A stretch of DNA of 64,000 nt from Allium sativum (GCA_030737875.1 CM060926.1:160157579-160221578), one strand, 5' to 3'. Shown: positions 14,242-26,873, numbered from the stretch's first letter. Notes: generated from the letters alone by a model not told the origin. A program made the numbers and translations.

Positions 14242-15243
14242 ATATTTCTAAAATTCTATTTACATATCTTGCCTAATCATAAATTAAGCCTAAACTTACA
14301 TGCCTAAATCATGGTCATAATTCATAGTACAACGTATGCCCAAATTTTTAGTTAAACTTTGCACAGTACAAAATATTCTCTAAAAGCCCAAATCATGATA
14401 TACCTTATGAATTATGCCAAATTATAGCCTTTAATGCCAAATATCCAAAAATCTACTTTTAGGCGTATTTACATTGATAGTTATCCTATTACAATATAGG
14501 TCTGTACGCCTAAGTCACATATTCCTTTTTCAAGTCATGAATCATTACATAAAATTTACCCAAAAATCTAGATCTTTAAATTGTAACATCTCAAAATCAG
14601 ATCTTAATTTTAATCATGCGTTATGTCCCCCAAGTTTCAAGTCATATTTTATCATATAATGATTCCTCTTCTTCCAAATTACAGAGTATACGTAGATCTG
14701 GATCTAATTTACAACATATGTCCCTTTTCTCAAATCAGTCAAAGATCAGTCATGTCCAATTATGCATTATCCATTATTTGTCCCAAAATTTAGCGTTTGT
14801 GTGTTAATCTCTTATGAGATTTGGCACGAGCTCGTGGTAGCCTGGCTATAAACAAAAAGGAAGAAAAGAGGGAATAGATACAGAACAGTCACAATAATAT
14901 TAACAAGATAGATCCACAGAAAAGTATGCATAACCTCATATCCAGATTCACAAAAATATCAAGAAAATTATTAAATTTCATATCTGAAAATAACTTTACT
15001 CACAAAAAGGGAACGATTCTTGATTTTCGGGATCTACATTCTGACACTGAATAGCGCTCCTTTGGCGTTGACTATCGATTAAATTAGAAAATAGTTGTTC
15101 TCTCTATTAAGATTGGAAGAAGATGCAATAGGTCTAGTTTTGATTCTAGCAGAGTAGCGATGCCATTTTTATTTTTAATTAGAATAGAGGCCGAGTATAG
15201 GCAGAATGAAATTGTGTGGAGAGAAAGCTAGGTTTGGGGGGTG

Positions 15244-15251
15244 TTTAAATA
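15244..15251 (-). promoter_or_regulatory. Putative TATA box of minus-strand LTR F
   Basis: On the minus strand this reads TATTTAAA followed by a C-rich stretch, matching 63122-63129 in the plus-strand F copy. Confidence 0.55.
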
Positions 15252-15343
15252 GGTTAGAGCTCACAAATCCGGTCAGAAAGGCGTCCAGGTGCAGAAAAAT
15301 GGATCTGTCTCCAGATCTTGAAAAGGGGGAGGTAGACCCTAAG

Positions 15344-15402
15344 GTCGACCCTAGTGTCGACCTATTTACCAAGCCGACCCGCAGGTCGACCCTGATGTCG
15401 AC
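15344..15402 (-). repeat. GTCGAC cluster in LTR F (minus copy)
   Basis: GTCGAC occurs at 15344, 15356, 15385 and 15397, in two pairs spaced 12 bases. A matching cluster sits at 62984-63039 in the plus copy, so it is a conserved part of U3 between the GGCGGGAA dyad and the TATA box. Confidence 0.75.
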
Positions 15403-15411
15403 CTGGGCCCT

Positions 15412-15431
15412 GGGCGGGAATTTTCCCGCCC
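15412..15431 (-). promoter_or_regulatory. E2F-like dyad in LTR F (minus copy)
   Basis: Perfect 9-base arms GGGCGGGAA and TTCCCGCCC separated by two bases. Each arm contains a TTTTCCCGCC-type match to the E2F consensus TTTSSCGC. It lies about 160 bases upstream of the putative TATA box on the minus strand. E2F binding is inferred only. Confidence 0.5.
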
Positions 15432-15681
15432 AGCCCGGGTGTCTGTTTTGAATTTCGAAATCAGAATTTTGAATTTCAGGCTGGTTTTTTTTTTTTTTTT
15501 TTGAAACTTCCGAAGGCCATATCTTCTTCATACGGAGTCCAATTTACGCAAACTTGGATCTATTCCAAGCAGAATTTCGAGTCGAACGCAATGGCATAAC
15601 CCGTTTCCCTTAATTATTTTGTTAAAATTTAATTATTCTTTGATTTGTTACTCTTATGTTCATAGAAAATACAGGGTGTTA

Positions 15682-16395
15682 CAAAATCCATTATCCAATA
15701 AGTGCTCATGGTTTTTATTGTATACGATATATGTGGAACGTGAGATGAAATCGTTCTGTAAGATAATTATTATATTGTGGTTGATAGACATTAATATAAT
15801 ATCAAAAGAGTTTTGATATAAAGGTCATTGTTTCTTTCAAAATGATTTGAAAGTTAAATCAAATTGATTTGGGTTCTCATAAGGGAAAAACCCGTTCCGT
15901 TATACGGCGTGGTCTTATGAGATATCCTTATATTCCCAAACTGTTTTAAATTGTTTACTCATTCCAGTCCCCTTACTGACCCAGAGTTTGTTTTGTTTTG
16001 TTTTCCCTAAACTCTTGGGTGCCCAATTTTGTACGGGCAGTCAAGTAGTCGTAATTTTACAGATACACTTGGAAAGCTGGAGCAGGAGGTTTCAGCAGCA
16101 TTTATATAGCTATTGTTTATTTCCGCGGTGTTGTAAGTGTTGTACTTTGATAATGATATGTATATTCAAGTACAATCTTTTATTTCAAAGTTATGTTGTA
16201 TTTTATTCGTTCCGTTGTGAGATTCGTGTTACTCTGATGTTGTGTATTCTTCTTCTTCTTCTATACTAAGTTTCTATCTTATCTATTCTCGCCCTCTAAT
16301 TTCTTTCATGGACTATCTGGTGTTTTCGATGCTTGAATAGTCGACATAGTGTTGTATGCCGATATCCAAGATCATAAATTCCCTGGGTCGTTACA
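15682..16395 (+). mobile_element. Family B 5' LTR, truncated (3' end only)
   Basis: Homologous to the end of the B 3' LTR at about 33770-34472 and to the end of LTR A (about 5425-6121), including GGGCAGTCAAGTA. It ends TCGTTACA directly before a primer site. Its left side is cut exactly where the family F LTR begins; the missing part is expected left of the window. Confidence 0.8.
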
Positions 16396-17883
16396 GTTGG
16401 TATCAGAGCTTAAGGTTAAGTAATTACCTTGGCTCTGTGGCGTGACTCAGTAGAGATGGGGTTAGTAATACCCTAGATTGAGTTGAGTGTATATATATGA
16501 ATGAACGTATTTGTTATTCAGTATAAAATGATTTTATATTGTGGAGCTTTGTTGGTTGATTATGTGCGGGTTCTGGTCGATCAGTTTGATCCACTGTATC
16601 AGTAGGGATTTATAAACACTCGAATACGATGAACCGACACAATATGGTTTGACAAGAGGGTAAATGAAATAATTTTACCCAAATTATATTTTGATATAAT
16701 GGATTTATATTGGAATGATTATAATATATTGGATATATTGGTTTTTATTATAATCGAGTAAGATTATAAATTAAACGGTTATGTAAATAACCAATCAAAA
16801 TTTTGTATAAGTGTTACGAAATGAATTAAATCTGAATTTAAATCAGAATCGAAAATAAAATTCTGGGAGGTTGAATAAGTGTTGTAAATGGATTTGGATT
16901 AAATATATGAGAATTTTAAAATCCTGGGAGATTTTAAATTGTTTACAGCATTGTGAATGATATTTTGAAATGAATTTCAAAATGGAAGTGTTTAGAAATG
17001 GTTTTGAAAGTGATATAGTATTGAACTCACTTCAGTCGTTGAAAAATAAATTCCCATGTTGATCCGGACATCATCGATGTTCATTTTCGAGTTTCTAAGT
17101 GACGGATTACTACCAAAGATATTGATTTCGAATTGTTTTGGCAAAACAAGTTGTTTTGAATCCTGAAAAGGATTGTTTGATTTTTGAGGAAAGCAAAGCT
17201 GTTTAAAAACTCCCAAGGAGAGATTGATGAATTAAAAACAAGTTAAATAATACTTGTGAAAGCAAATTGGAATTAAAGTAAAGCCAGTTAAGTAGTAACT
17301 GAAATTGAATTGAAATAAAATGATGGGATTATGAGATGGGAATCTAAAACTATATTGAACTGGTAAGTTAAGAGTTGAAATTGGTAATAACATTTGAGTG
17401 AGAATGAAATTTGGTTTGGATATAAGCGAATAGCTGTGTTGAACAGATACTGATTGGAGTTTGATTTAGATGACATTGGTATATGCAGAATTGGTAACAC
17501 ATGGAAAGGATATAATGATATGCCCAACAAAAAGGTAACAGTTTATATTTCATATGGTTTGAGATTTTGATGAGCCAAATTGGCAAGCTGCTTGGCTGTT
17601 TGATTTTCTTTTGGGTTGGAGAAGGTCCAGAGAGGCGAGCTGTAGTTGTATCGATTGACCAGTACAAAGGAGGTGCTGGTGAAATTTTTCGAAAAGTTAA
17701 GGTGTTAGAAAATTTTCAGGATTTTTGAAAATTTTCAATAGTAGGAATTAATTAATATTTAATTGAAATAGATTAGTTCAGTGAAACTGAAGTTAAAGAA
17801 GTAAAAATAAGTTCTAACCAGACAATAGGGTTTGTTTTCTACCTTAGCAATTTCGAGGACGAAATTATTTTAAGGGGGAAGAA
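16396..17883 (+). mobile_element. Family B internal region, non-coding (1.49 kb)
   Basis: It starts with a tRNA-Met primer site and ends with CGAGGACGAAATT followed by the purine tract AAGGGGGAAGAA. It can be followed along the family A internal region over its length. No gag or pol reading frame or motif was found; frames over 60 codons are antisense and unlike any family I know. Confidence 0.8.
16398..16409 (+). promoter_or_regulatory. Primer-binding site, tRNA-Met type (family B)
   Basis: TGGTATCAGAGC two bases after the LTR end TTACA. Confidence 0.9.
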
Positions 17884-18377
17884 TGTAATGTCCTGTATAT
17901 TTGCAGTTTAATAATTAATTAATTTAATTATTTAAATTGTGATATATAGATTTAAATAGTTATTTAATTAAATTATATTGAATATTTAATTAAAATAAAG
18001 AATAGAATAATATATTTAATTTTGAAATAGTCGGAAATAGTGAATTGACAATATCGTGTGAACTGGACAATCTAAAATATATAATTCAGTTTAGAGTTGA
18101 ATTATATTAACGAATATATTATTTGAATGACAGTTGAACGTATAATTATATTATAATTATAGTCGAGCTCGAAATGACACGACTGTTCGCTATTTGGCAA
18201 TTTGAACATCAACTGAATATACAGGGTCCGTTTTAAATCGGATTTCTGTGAAACAATAAATGTTCGGAGCTGGTGAAGTATATTTTTCTAATGGAACAGA
18301 AAAATCTGGATTTCATTGTGTGGATTTTGATTTATGTCCAAATCAAATTTTAGAAAAGTCGCTATGGAATTCCTTTG

Positions 18378-18379
<2 letters not shown>

Positions 18380-18417
<38 letters not shown>
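18380..18417. repeat. (AT)n microsatellite
   Basis: About 38 bases of uninterrupted TA dinucleotides inside the B LTR U3. Confidence 0.95.
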
Positions 18418-18420
<3 letters not shown>

Positions 18421-18903
18421 AAAAGGATTTAAATATAAATCGAATATCGATATAACTCTGATGATGAAATATCGAGTTGTAAATCCATATATATTTATTT
18501 TGGAGCTGTATGTTATCCTATTGTGAATATAAATGATAATATTTATTTATAAATATTTAATTTAATTATTTTTAAATATATTTATATATTAAATGGGTTA
18601 TTTAGAGCTTTAAAAATAACCAGTTTTGCAAATGACCTCTGTTTTCGACGAAACTAATTTTATTGGATTCGCAATATATTATTATTAGATTTCAATTTCC
18701 GTGATTTTTAGAGTCAATATGTGGTCATACGGGATTTTAATTTGAAAAATAATCAGTATTTTGATGGTTAAAAATACGTTGTGTGAGCAAACGAAGTCGG
18801 AATTCGACGAAACCAATTTCGTTGGGCCCGCAATGTTGAACCATAGCTGCATGTCAATTTTCATCAAATTTGAATATTTATGAGATCATAGGAATTTTTA
18901 AAC

Positions 18904-18911
18904 TATAAATA
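18904..18911 (+). promoter_or_regulatory. Putative TATA box of the B 3' LTR
   Basis: TATAAATA about 1.0 kb into the LTR, followed after about 100 bases by a C-rich leader-like stretch. The position is roughly equivalent to the A LTR TATA box. Confidence 0.45.
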
Positions 18912-20345
18912 CATATAGAGGTGGATTTAAAACTGAATATAATAATCAATAAAATATATTAAAATTTCCTACAAATAACCACACCCCTTAACATAATTCA
19001 TTTCATTTCCTCATAGTCAACAGTTTTCCGCCGTCACACAGAAAACGAAAACATAAAAAATTTCGAACTTCAAAAATCCACCATAAATCAAATAAAACTC
19101 TATAAATTAGGAAGTTCATTTCTTTTAGATAGTGAAGGCGTGAGCTTCGATCCGGTACCCATTTTGTTGGGACCGATTCGTTTTCTGTTCGATGGATATT
19201 TGCACAGCGTTCTAGGGTTAAGGTATTTGGGGATTTCGAGCATCAAATCGAAGGATGGAGGTTGTCCTTGGGTTCAGGAGATCGAATGGATCTCGTTGAC
19301 AAAGTTTGGGATTTTTTGGTGACTAAAAATGTCGATCTTTTACTGGAGAACAGATTATGAAAGGGGGTCTCGAGTTCGAGAATTTGGGTTCCGGGGTGAT
19401 GAGATATTCAAGGGGAGTTTGTTGGTGAAGAGATTTTAGAATTTTGTTAAGCAAGGACATTGAATGGGAGCTTCAAAGTTGGAACAATGGTGGAGCAAAT
19501 GGTAACTGAGAACGCGAGTTTATTCGGGGAAGAAGACTGATAGCGGGCGCTGGGTTTTTGGGCTGGATATTAAGGTTAAAGCCCAATGAGAATAATTTAG
19601 TTATAATTTAAATTTAAATAGTGCATTAAATTTGTAAAATTCATAACTCGATCATACGTAATCAGAATTGAGCAAAATAAGATCCATTGGGATCGTATGG
19701 ACGAGCACTACACAATGGAACAAACTGGGAGTGAATCGAAGCTCGTTACAATTTATAGAGAAATAAATTGTTCGTCTGAATCAACAGACGCAAATCGTTA
19801 TTTAACGGTTAACGCGAAATGTGACTAATCTCACTAACTCTGAACAGTTTATATTTTTATAACATATTTTCAGAACTGATAATTATTGGTTGAGTGTTGT
19901 GTATTGACTGTTCGGTTGAATTGTGAATGTATTGGTTGAAATTATAGATAATGATATATATAAATCGTTAATCAAATGTTGATTCTATTTATCAGAATAT
20001 TTCATATTGAAATGAAATTGATGTAATTATATTGTTTAACATTTGTGGATGCAGGGAAACTGGTCGGAGGAATCCAACTAGATTCCCCAACATTTATTTT
20101 ACTGCTTTTCATATATTGTAATATATGATGTGATATATAATCTGTTGCTGATTATGTGTGTTTGAATGATATCGATCATTGTTATTGGTATTTTACATAC
20201 CGTAAGAAATACTGGGGTATAGAAAAGGGGATTTTCAAAGTGTATTTTGAAAATAAATTATTTATATAAAATCAATGGATTTTATATACAAAAGGAAAAG
20301 GATTTTATAAAAGAAAATAATTATAAAATCAAAGGAGTTATAAAA

Positions 20346-20650
20346 GGAAATATTTGTAAAACATTTACTAATAGAATTGAAAAGGAAATATTTGTAAAAC
20401 ATTTACAAATAGAATTGAAAAGGAAATATTTGTAAAACATTTACAAATAGAATTGAGAAGGAAATATTTGCAAAACTTTTACAAATAGAATTTAAAAGGA
20501 AATATTTGTAAACCATTTACAAATAGAATTGAAAAGGAAATATTTGTAAACCATTTACAAATAGAATTGAAAAGGAAATATTTATAAACCATTTACAAAT
20601 AGAATTGAAAAGGGAATGTTTGTAAAACATTTACAAATAGAGCTATAAAA
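20346..20650. repeat. 38-bp minisatellite in the B LTR
   Basis: About eight units of GGAAATATTTGTAAAACATT plus ACAAATAGAATTGAAAA; successive GGAAAT starts at 20346 and 20384 give a 38-base period. Within each unit TATTTGTAAA and TTTACAAATA form an inverted repeat, so every unit can fold into a small hairpin. Confidence 0.9.
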
Positions 20651-20819
20651 AGGAAATATTTATTTATGAAATATCTAGAATTATAAAAGGGAATTATAAA
20701 GGAGATTTAAGTGTTAGAAATAGAAAAGAGATTTCGTATGAATAAGTCTATAAATAGAAGTATGTATAGAATTTGGAAATGGAATATTATTTTAAAATAC
20801 GAAATCAAACTTAGTGGAT

Positions 20820-21800
20820 TATATAAAAGAGCTAATCGATTAAAGTAAATCGAGTTAGGGTTAATCGAATAAAGTTAATCGAGTTAGAGTTAATCGATTA
20901 GAGTTAATCGAATTAGAATTAATTGATTAGAGTTAATCGAGTTAGAGTTAATTAAAAGGAGTTAATCGAGTGGAGTTAATCGATTAGAGTTAATCGAAGT
21001 AGAGTTAATTAAATAGAGTTAATCGAACAAGAGTTAGTTGAATATTTGTTATTCGAATAGAGTAAATTGAATTAGAGTTAGTCGGATTAAAATTAATCGA
21101 ATATTAGTTATTCGAAAGGAGTTATCGAATATTAGTTATTCGAAATGAGGTTATCGAATATTAGTTATTCCAAAAGAGGTTAGTGAACCTTAGTTATTTG
21201 GAAAGAGGTTATCGAATATTAGTTATTCGAAAAGAGGTTATCAAATATTAGTTATTCGAAAAGTGGTTATCGAATATTAGTTATTCGAAAGAGGTTATCG
21301 AATATTAGTTACTCGAAAGTAGTAATCGAATATAGTTTATTCGAATAGAGTTAAAGGAGTAATCGAATATAGTTTATTCGAATAGAGTTAAAGGAGTAAT
21401 CGAATATAGTTTATTCGAATAGTGTTAAAGGAGTAGTCGAATAAAGTTTATTAGAATAGAGTTAAGGGAGTTAATCGAATATAGTTTATTCGAAAGGAGT
21501 AAATTGATACGAGTTAATTGATAAGAGTTAATTGATAAGAGTTAATTGATTAGAGTTAATCCAATAGAGTTAATTGATTAGGGTTAATCAAATAGAGTTA
21601 ATCCAATAGAGTTAATCAATTAGAGTTAATAGAATAGAGTTAATCAAATAGAGCTAACTGATAAGAAATTGATTAGAGTTAATCCAATAGTGTCAATTGA
21701 ATAGAGTTAATCAAATATGGCTATTCGAAGAGTGATTATCGAATATAGTTTATTCGAAAGAAAGAGTTATCGAATAGAGATTTATTCGAAAGAGAGTTAT
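20820..21800. repeat. Compound minisatellite built on TTAATCGAAT and TTATTCGAA
   Basis: Nearly 1 kb of related short repeats: first 14-15-base GTTAATCGATTAGA-like units, then roughly 28-base units of GTTATCGAATATTAGTTATT, then about 36-base units with AATCGAATATAGTTTATTCG, then degenerate AGAGTTAATTGAT units. The changing unit length suggests successive rounds of slippage from one ancestor. It ends where similarity to LTR A resumes. Confidence 0.9.
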
Positions 21801-22332
21801 GTAAGGAAGTTTGTTAAAGATTTGGAAGGTGAACTTTGTCTACTTCGAAGTTAGAAATGTTGTTCAGTTAAGGTCTAAGAGGTAGTTATACCCCAACTTG
21901 ATTGACTTCGTTTTTAACTAAGGAATGGTTAAGGTTCGATAGTGAAGGATGGTTAAGTGAATTTAAGTTAATGAGTTTAATGTTTTGAGTTGGCATAGCG
22001 ATGTTTTATTTAAACATCTGTTAAATCCAATGAATGAGTTTTGGAAATATTTTCCAAATGTATCAGAGATATTTTCTAATCATAGAAAATGAAATGTTCG
22101 ATGATAAAGAATACTGAAATGATGGTGATACGTGAAAAACGGATGGAAATGTTTTCCAATGATTAATAACGTATATTTTCTAAATTTAGAAAATAGGGAA
22201 TGTTGAATATATGGAAACAGGTAACTAAATAAATTAATGATAAATTAATTTAAAAAGGAGAAAAGGTTGATTGATGATTGATCGATAGAATTTCCATCTG
22301 GAAATAATATAATTGTTTACACACGTGTTTTT

Positions 22333-22362
22333 CTTTGATAGTTAACTCACCGACTATCGAAG
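22333..22362. repeat. Conserved hairpin in the B LTR
   Basis: Arms CTTTGATAGT and ACTATCGAAG, one mismatch from the perfect A LTR hairpin, at the equivalent LTR position. Confidence 0.6.
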
Positions 22363-22605
22363 TTTTTGATCATTTCCGTTGTCAATATAGAGAAACCGGG
22401 ATCAGATATATTATCCTAAAACCCACTCCGTATGGGCTTTAGCATTGCGATCAAATATTAAGATAATTGAAGATGGAGTTATGAAAGGGTTGTCCTGTTT
22501 ACAGAATAGTACCTTCGGTTCGTCCAGTCACAGGACAACCTGTATGGAAGAATGTCTGATAGAGTACATTTAATGGATCACGTAAGTTGATCTCTTCAAA
22601 CGTAT

Positions 22606-22610
22606 ATACC
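22606..22610. repeat. Target-site duplication of element C, left copy
   Basis: ATACC, identical to 33346-33350 on the other side of the element. Confidence 0.9.
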
Positions 22611-23582
22611 TGTAACGCCCCACCCCGAGACCCACATAAACAAAGAGAATTACAAAGTAATTCCATCTACTAATGCGGAGAATAGGGCTTGTTGGGGGCG
22701 ACCAACTATAACCTTGTCTTAACTATCTACTGGACATGTCGACAATTGTTGTCTATTTTTTTTTCAACTTAAGTGGATCGACATATCCAATAAACAATTA
22801 AAACAAGCTATAGATGGCTATGGATCTATCAGAACAAAATACCGCACCTAAATGGATATCCATATCACCACAGAACAGTTGCAAATATACTTACATTTAC
22901 ATATACATTGATACATCTCAATACAATATGAATTCTACAATGAATTGGTATAAAGACCACTCATTATGCATGAGGAAAACAAAAACAACTCGTTAACATC
23001 TCATAAGTAAGCTACCAATCCCAAGAGAAAGACTCGATCTCACAAAGATGTGCCATGAAATAGCTAAGAGCCAAAAGGGAGACTGATACCTGAAACAAAC
23101 TCGGTCTGACCCGAGTGAAAACACACGGGTCAGGCTAGCCAAATTCATCGGTTAAATAGAGCAATTGGTATTGAGTAGTAAGGAAAAGATATGGTGCCCT
23201 TTTACTCGAAGGATATCATTCCATAACAATGATTCACCTCATCAGAAGGAATAATATATGCTCTAGAGAAAAGTAAGAACTATCTAGGATATATATGCTC
23301 ATACTCAAGTGATATAATCGATACTTAATAAAATAGATTTCAACTAGTAGAATCTTACAAGTATGACTCAATCAAACTCGCTTTCGCCTTATGGAATGTG
23401 GATAAATACTTCAAAAGAACTAAATATCTTTCTAGAAGAAAACATCAAGACATCTACATATATCAAGAAACAATATTCTTCACACATAATAACAAATGTA
23501 ATGAATATGCCTCATCTCGTCGGCATATTCTCAAGTATCATCAAGGGAAATATAAAACTCAATCATAAAAGAAGCATCATAC

Positions 23583-23870
23583 TTATCCATATCTCCTCTC
23601 ATCGATATTAATATAAATACATCATAAACCCATCGTTAAAACTCAATATATAAGAATCTCATAACCATTGACACCTCATCTCAACTATATGAATATAATT
23701 ACACCATAAGTCCATTATTAAAACCCGACATATAAGAATCTTCATAACCATTTATACCTCATCTCATCGGTATGAATATAAATACATCATAAATCCATCA
23801 TTAAAACTCAACATAAAAGAATCTTCATAACCATTTATACCTCATCTGACCAGTATAAATCTAAACACAC
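23583..23870. repeat. 83-bp tandem repeat in the C LTR (left copy)
   Basis: ATAACCATT recurs at 23661, 23744 and 23827, an exact 83-base period, in about 3.5 units that include CTCATC and ATATAAATACATC. The right LTR carries the same array at about 30040-30330, so it predates insertion. Confidence 0.9.
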
Positions 23871-24849
23871 CTTAAATCCATTTGAAATCTCAAACTCATT
23901 TTTTTATATATATAGAAAGCACCATAATAGAACTTGCATAGAGTACAAAACTTCTATTTTGAAATCATCATGAAACCATCAATTTAATTAAGCCTTCAAC
24001 TTTCTCAAGGTAGTAATAAACATCATCATGTAGGGGGGAAATCGAAACATTTAAAACATCATGAGAAACTGCACGTGCATTACATCTTGACTAGTACTAT
24101 ACTTTTCGGTACCATACATCGTGACGACTAGGGACACAAACATCATCATCATCAGCATGACTATAACCGAGAACATCGTGATGCCCCTGAGTCACGAAAA
24201 CCCGAGTAATAAACATCATGGTGATTGGAGTCACAAACATCGTGATCATCGTGATGGCTATAGTCGTAAACATCATGATGACTCCAATCGAGTACTCGGT
24301 TATAGTACTAGTAATCATCTTGAATGTGTCTCAACCTCTCGGATAGGAACCCATAAGGCGTCAACGTATGTCCCATACCATACGTTTGCACCTAATGGTT
24401 TACTAGCCGTCAGTCGTTGCCACATTAGAAAACATTATAAACATCATCAAATATACACTGCCTTATCTCATCGGCGAGCGTAGATATACCAAACTCGTCT
24501 CATATCTCTCATTCCGACGAGTACTAAGTGTCAATTTAATCTGGTCTCATCTCATCGACAAGTAAAAATCCATCATAAACACCAAAACATCATAAATTCA
24601 TAAACATCATGAATTTATCATAGAATAGCTTGCCTCATCTCATTGGCAAGTTTACATTGCATCGTAGTTGGTTCATTATCGAGCATACTCCAATTAAGTA
24701 GCTCTAGAACCAATGGTCTTGGCCAAAATTCAGCATCATCTCAACATCGCATCAAAAGGGTTTCGATCATACAAGTCCGATATTAAGCGATAAAGTAAAA
24801 ACACATGTCCCATATCACGTATTTTTACTAAATCATTTAATTCTCATTC

Positions 24850-25260
24850 TTATGTGCCGAAATTCATGAAAATGAGCTTTTAGCACATGGACAACAACAT
24901 ACTAAAATTTTATAATATTTCGATGTAAAACGAAGAAGATACACATTTACAAAAATTGCTCTTTTCAGACACAAATGAATTATGCTAAAAATCTAGTTTT
25001 TAGCCAATTTTGAAGATATGTTTAGCATATCAAAACAACCCAGAAATTAATTAAATTTTGTAATACTAAAATTTTTTATATGTACAAAATCATACTAAAA
25101 TTTGACAGCATTTCGCTGTGAAACGAAAAAGATACACATCTTCAAAGTTGACACCTTTTGGGCACAAATGAATTATGCCAAAAAAATCTAGTTTTTAGCT
25201 AACTTTGGAGATATGTTTAGCATATCAAAACAACTCAGAAATTAATGAAACTTTGCTCCA
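24850..25260. repeat. Diverged tandem duplication of about 193 bp in the C LTR
   Basis: GATACACAT recurs at 24938 and 25131, with matching flanks (AACGAA upstream; AAATGAATTATGC and GATATGTTTAGCATATCAAA downstream). The two units differ at many positions. It is also present in the right LTR. Confidence 0.75.
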
Positions 25261-26873
25261 ACAAATTTTAGCATTTGGACCATAACATATTAAAAATTGG
25301 GATCAATTTGTTGCAAACTGAAAAAGTTATGATTTTTCGAACATAGCACTTTTTAGCAAATAAAACAGAAAATAATTTTGGCTGATTTCAAGCAACGATT
25401 TGCAATATCAAAATAGTCCAAAATTCAATGAAAATTTGCAGGAATATAATACAGCCCAAATAGTACAATATGTCAAAAATTGGGCGTAATTTATTGCAAA
25501 TTAAAGAAATTGCGGTGGCTCAAAGTTGAGCCTTCGCTGTGTTTGCACAGCATAAACAACAAGATGATAAAACTACATATTTCTTTACATATTAACAAAA
25601 CAAAGCACAAAACCATTAATGATATTAGAAGCGTGAGTTAAACTCACCTTGATTGCCAACAAGAACTACCAAGAATTTGACAACAATTGAAGCTTTCATC
25701 CTACCAAAACCTTGAAGAAATAAGGGAAAAGACATGCAAGCCAATTCAATCAAACAGGTCAGGTTTTCATCTCTAGTACAAGGGAGAAATTAATATAGCA
25801 AGCCCGCATATTTTCGAATGAAATTTTAAATGAAGGTGGGGATATGATTTGAGAGAAACATATCCAAATTTCAGAATTTTATGATTTTTCTACAATTATT
25901 TATGAATTTCCTACTAACCTGCGTTTTCAGCCCAAATTTAACCCGAAAATTACTTGAAGAAAGATGATGTTTGACACCTCAAACCTAAACCAATTGCCAC
26001 GAAAATTGGAGAGAAGGTGCTGGAATGTGTTAGAAATAACATATCTGAATTTTAGAATTTTTGGGATTTTATTTGATTTATTAGGATTTTTACAATAGCT
26101 AGGGTTTTGGCCATTGTTTTGCCCATTTGGAGTTTTTTTTCTCTAAAATGTTTTCTCGAAGAAGAATGAACGTACTACTTAACTCAGAAGCTTATAGTGA
26201 TGGGTTAATGGATCTTAACATACCCAAATAGCCATTTCCCACACTTAACCAATTTTAGTTATTATATGAGTATGTTCACTCATTTGTACATAATTCATTC
26301 ATTTCAACTCCTTTTTGAATGAAATAAATTACATTATATTATTTTAGCAAAACGAACACGTTAACAACAACAAAAATTTATTTTGCACAAAAAAAGAATT
26401 AAAGTAAATTCTAAATCCTTTATTTAAACAAGATTTGACAATATTGTCATTTAGGGCCCAAAAATCACTAATGTGACATATTTTCATCATATATGAATTA
26501 TTTTTCACTTTTAAAACTTACACAAAAGTGTTTTAACACTTTAAAAAAAATAAAACATCAATTTCACATAAAATTACATCTTTAAAATTCATTCACTTCT
26601 CATTTGTCCTTCTATTTTGCAACCAAAGACCATTATTTGAATATAAGTCCAATGTTAACAATTTGACTCAAATTAATTATCATCTTTGTTTACTCCCATT
26701 CCAAATCACCAATAAAGTATTTAAAACTTTATTTCTCCGAAATTTCTTAGATTTATTAATTATTCCCAAAATGAATATTTCAAAATCCCAATTTATTACC
26801 AATTAATATATCAAATTATAATCTTCGTTGTAATTTAATATAATAGGTAATCACCAGAAATCGGGTTGTTACA

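Larger units (their letters stand above)
13758..15681 (-). mobile_element. Family F LTR, minus strand (1.9 kb present)
   Basis: Read on the minus strand it starts at 15681 with TGTAACACCC and matches the start of the plus-strand LTR at 62705. Shared parts are the ATTGCGTTCG block, the GGCGGGAA dyad, a GTCGAC cluster and a TATTTAAAC TATA box in the same order. The left end abuts LTR A2 exactly. TGCCTA at 13762 could be its CA end, but the 5 bases on each side do not match as a target duplication, so A may instead have inserted into it. Confidence 0.7.
22611..26873 (-). mobile_element. Element C 3' LTR (4263 bp)
   Basis: Near-identical to 29066-33345. On the minus strand it begins TGTAACAACCCG and ends GGGCGTTACA. 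It contains 83-base and roughly 193-base tandem duplications and a CATCATCAT-rich stretch near 24120-24290 that produces spurious histidine-rich frames. No coding sequence was recognised. Confidence 0.9.

Noticed and set aside
13965..14276. 103-codon repeat protein in the F LTR
   Set aside because: It is the translation of a 42-base tandem repeat antisense to the LTR's own transcription; unit length divisible by three keeps the frame open.
20346..21800. CRISPR-like array
   Set aside because: The units are contiguous or nearly so, with no unique spacers of constant length and no associated genes; it is a eukaryotic minisatellite.
24121..24483. 120-codon frame present in both C LTRs (also 30577-30939)
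   Set aside because: It starts with GTG, is antisense to the element and owes its His-rich content to CATCATCAT repeats; retention in both LTRs only reflects recent duplication.
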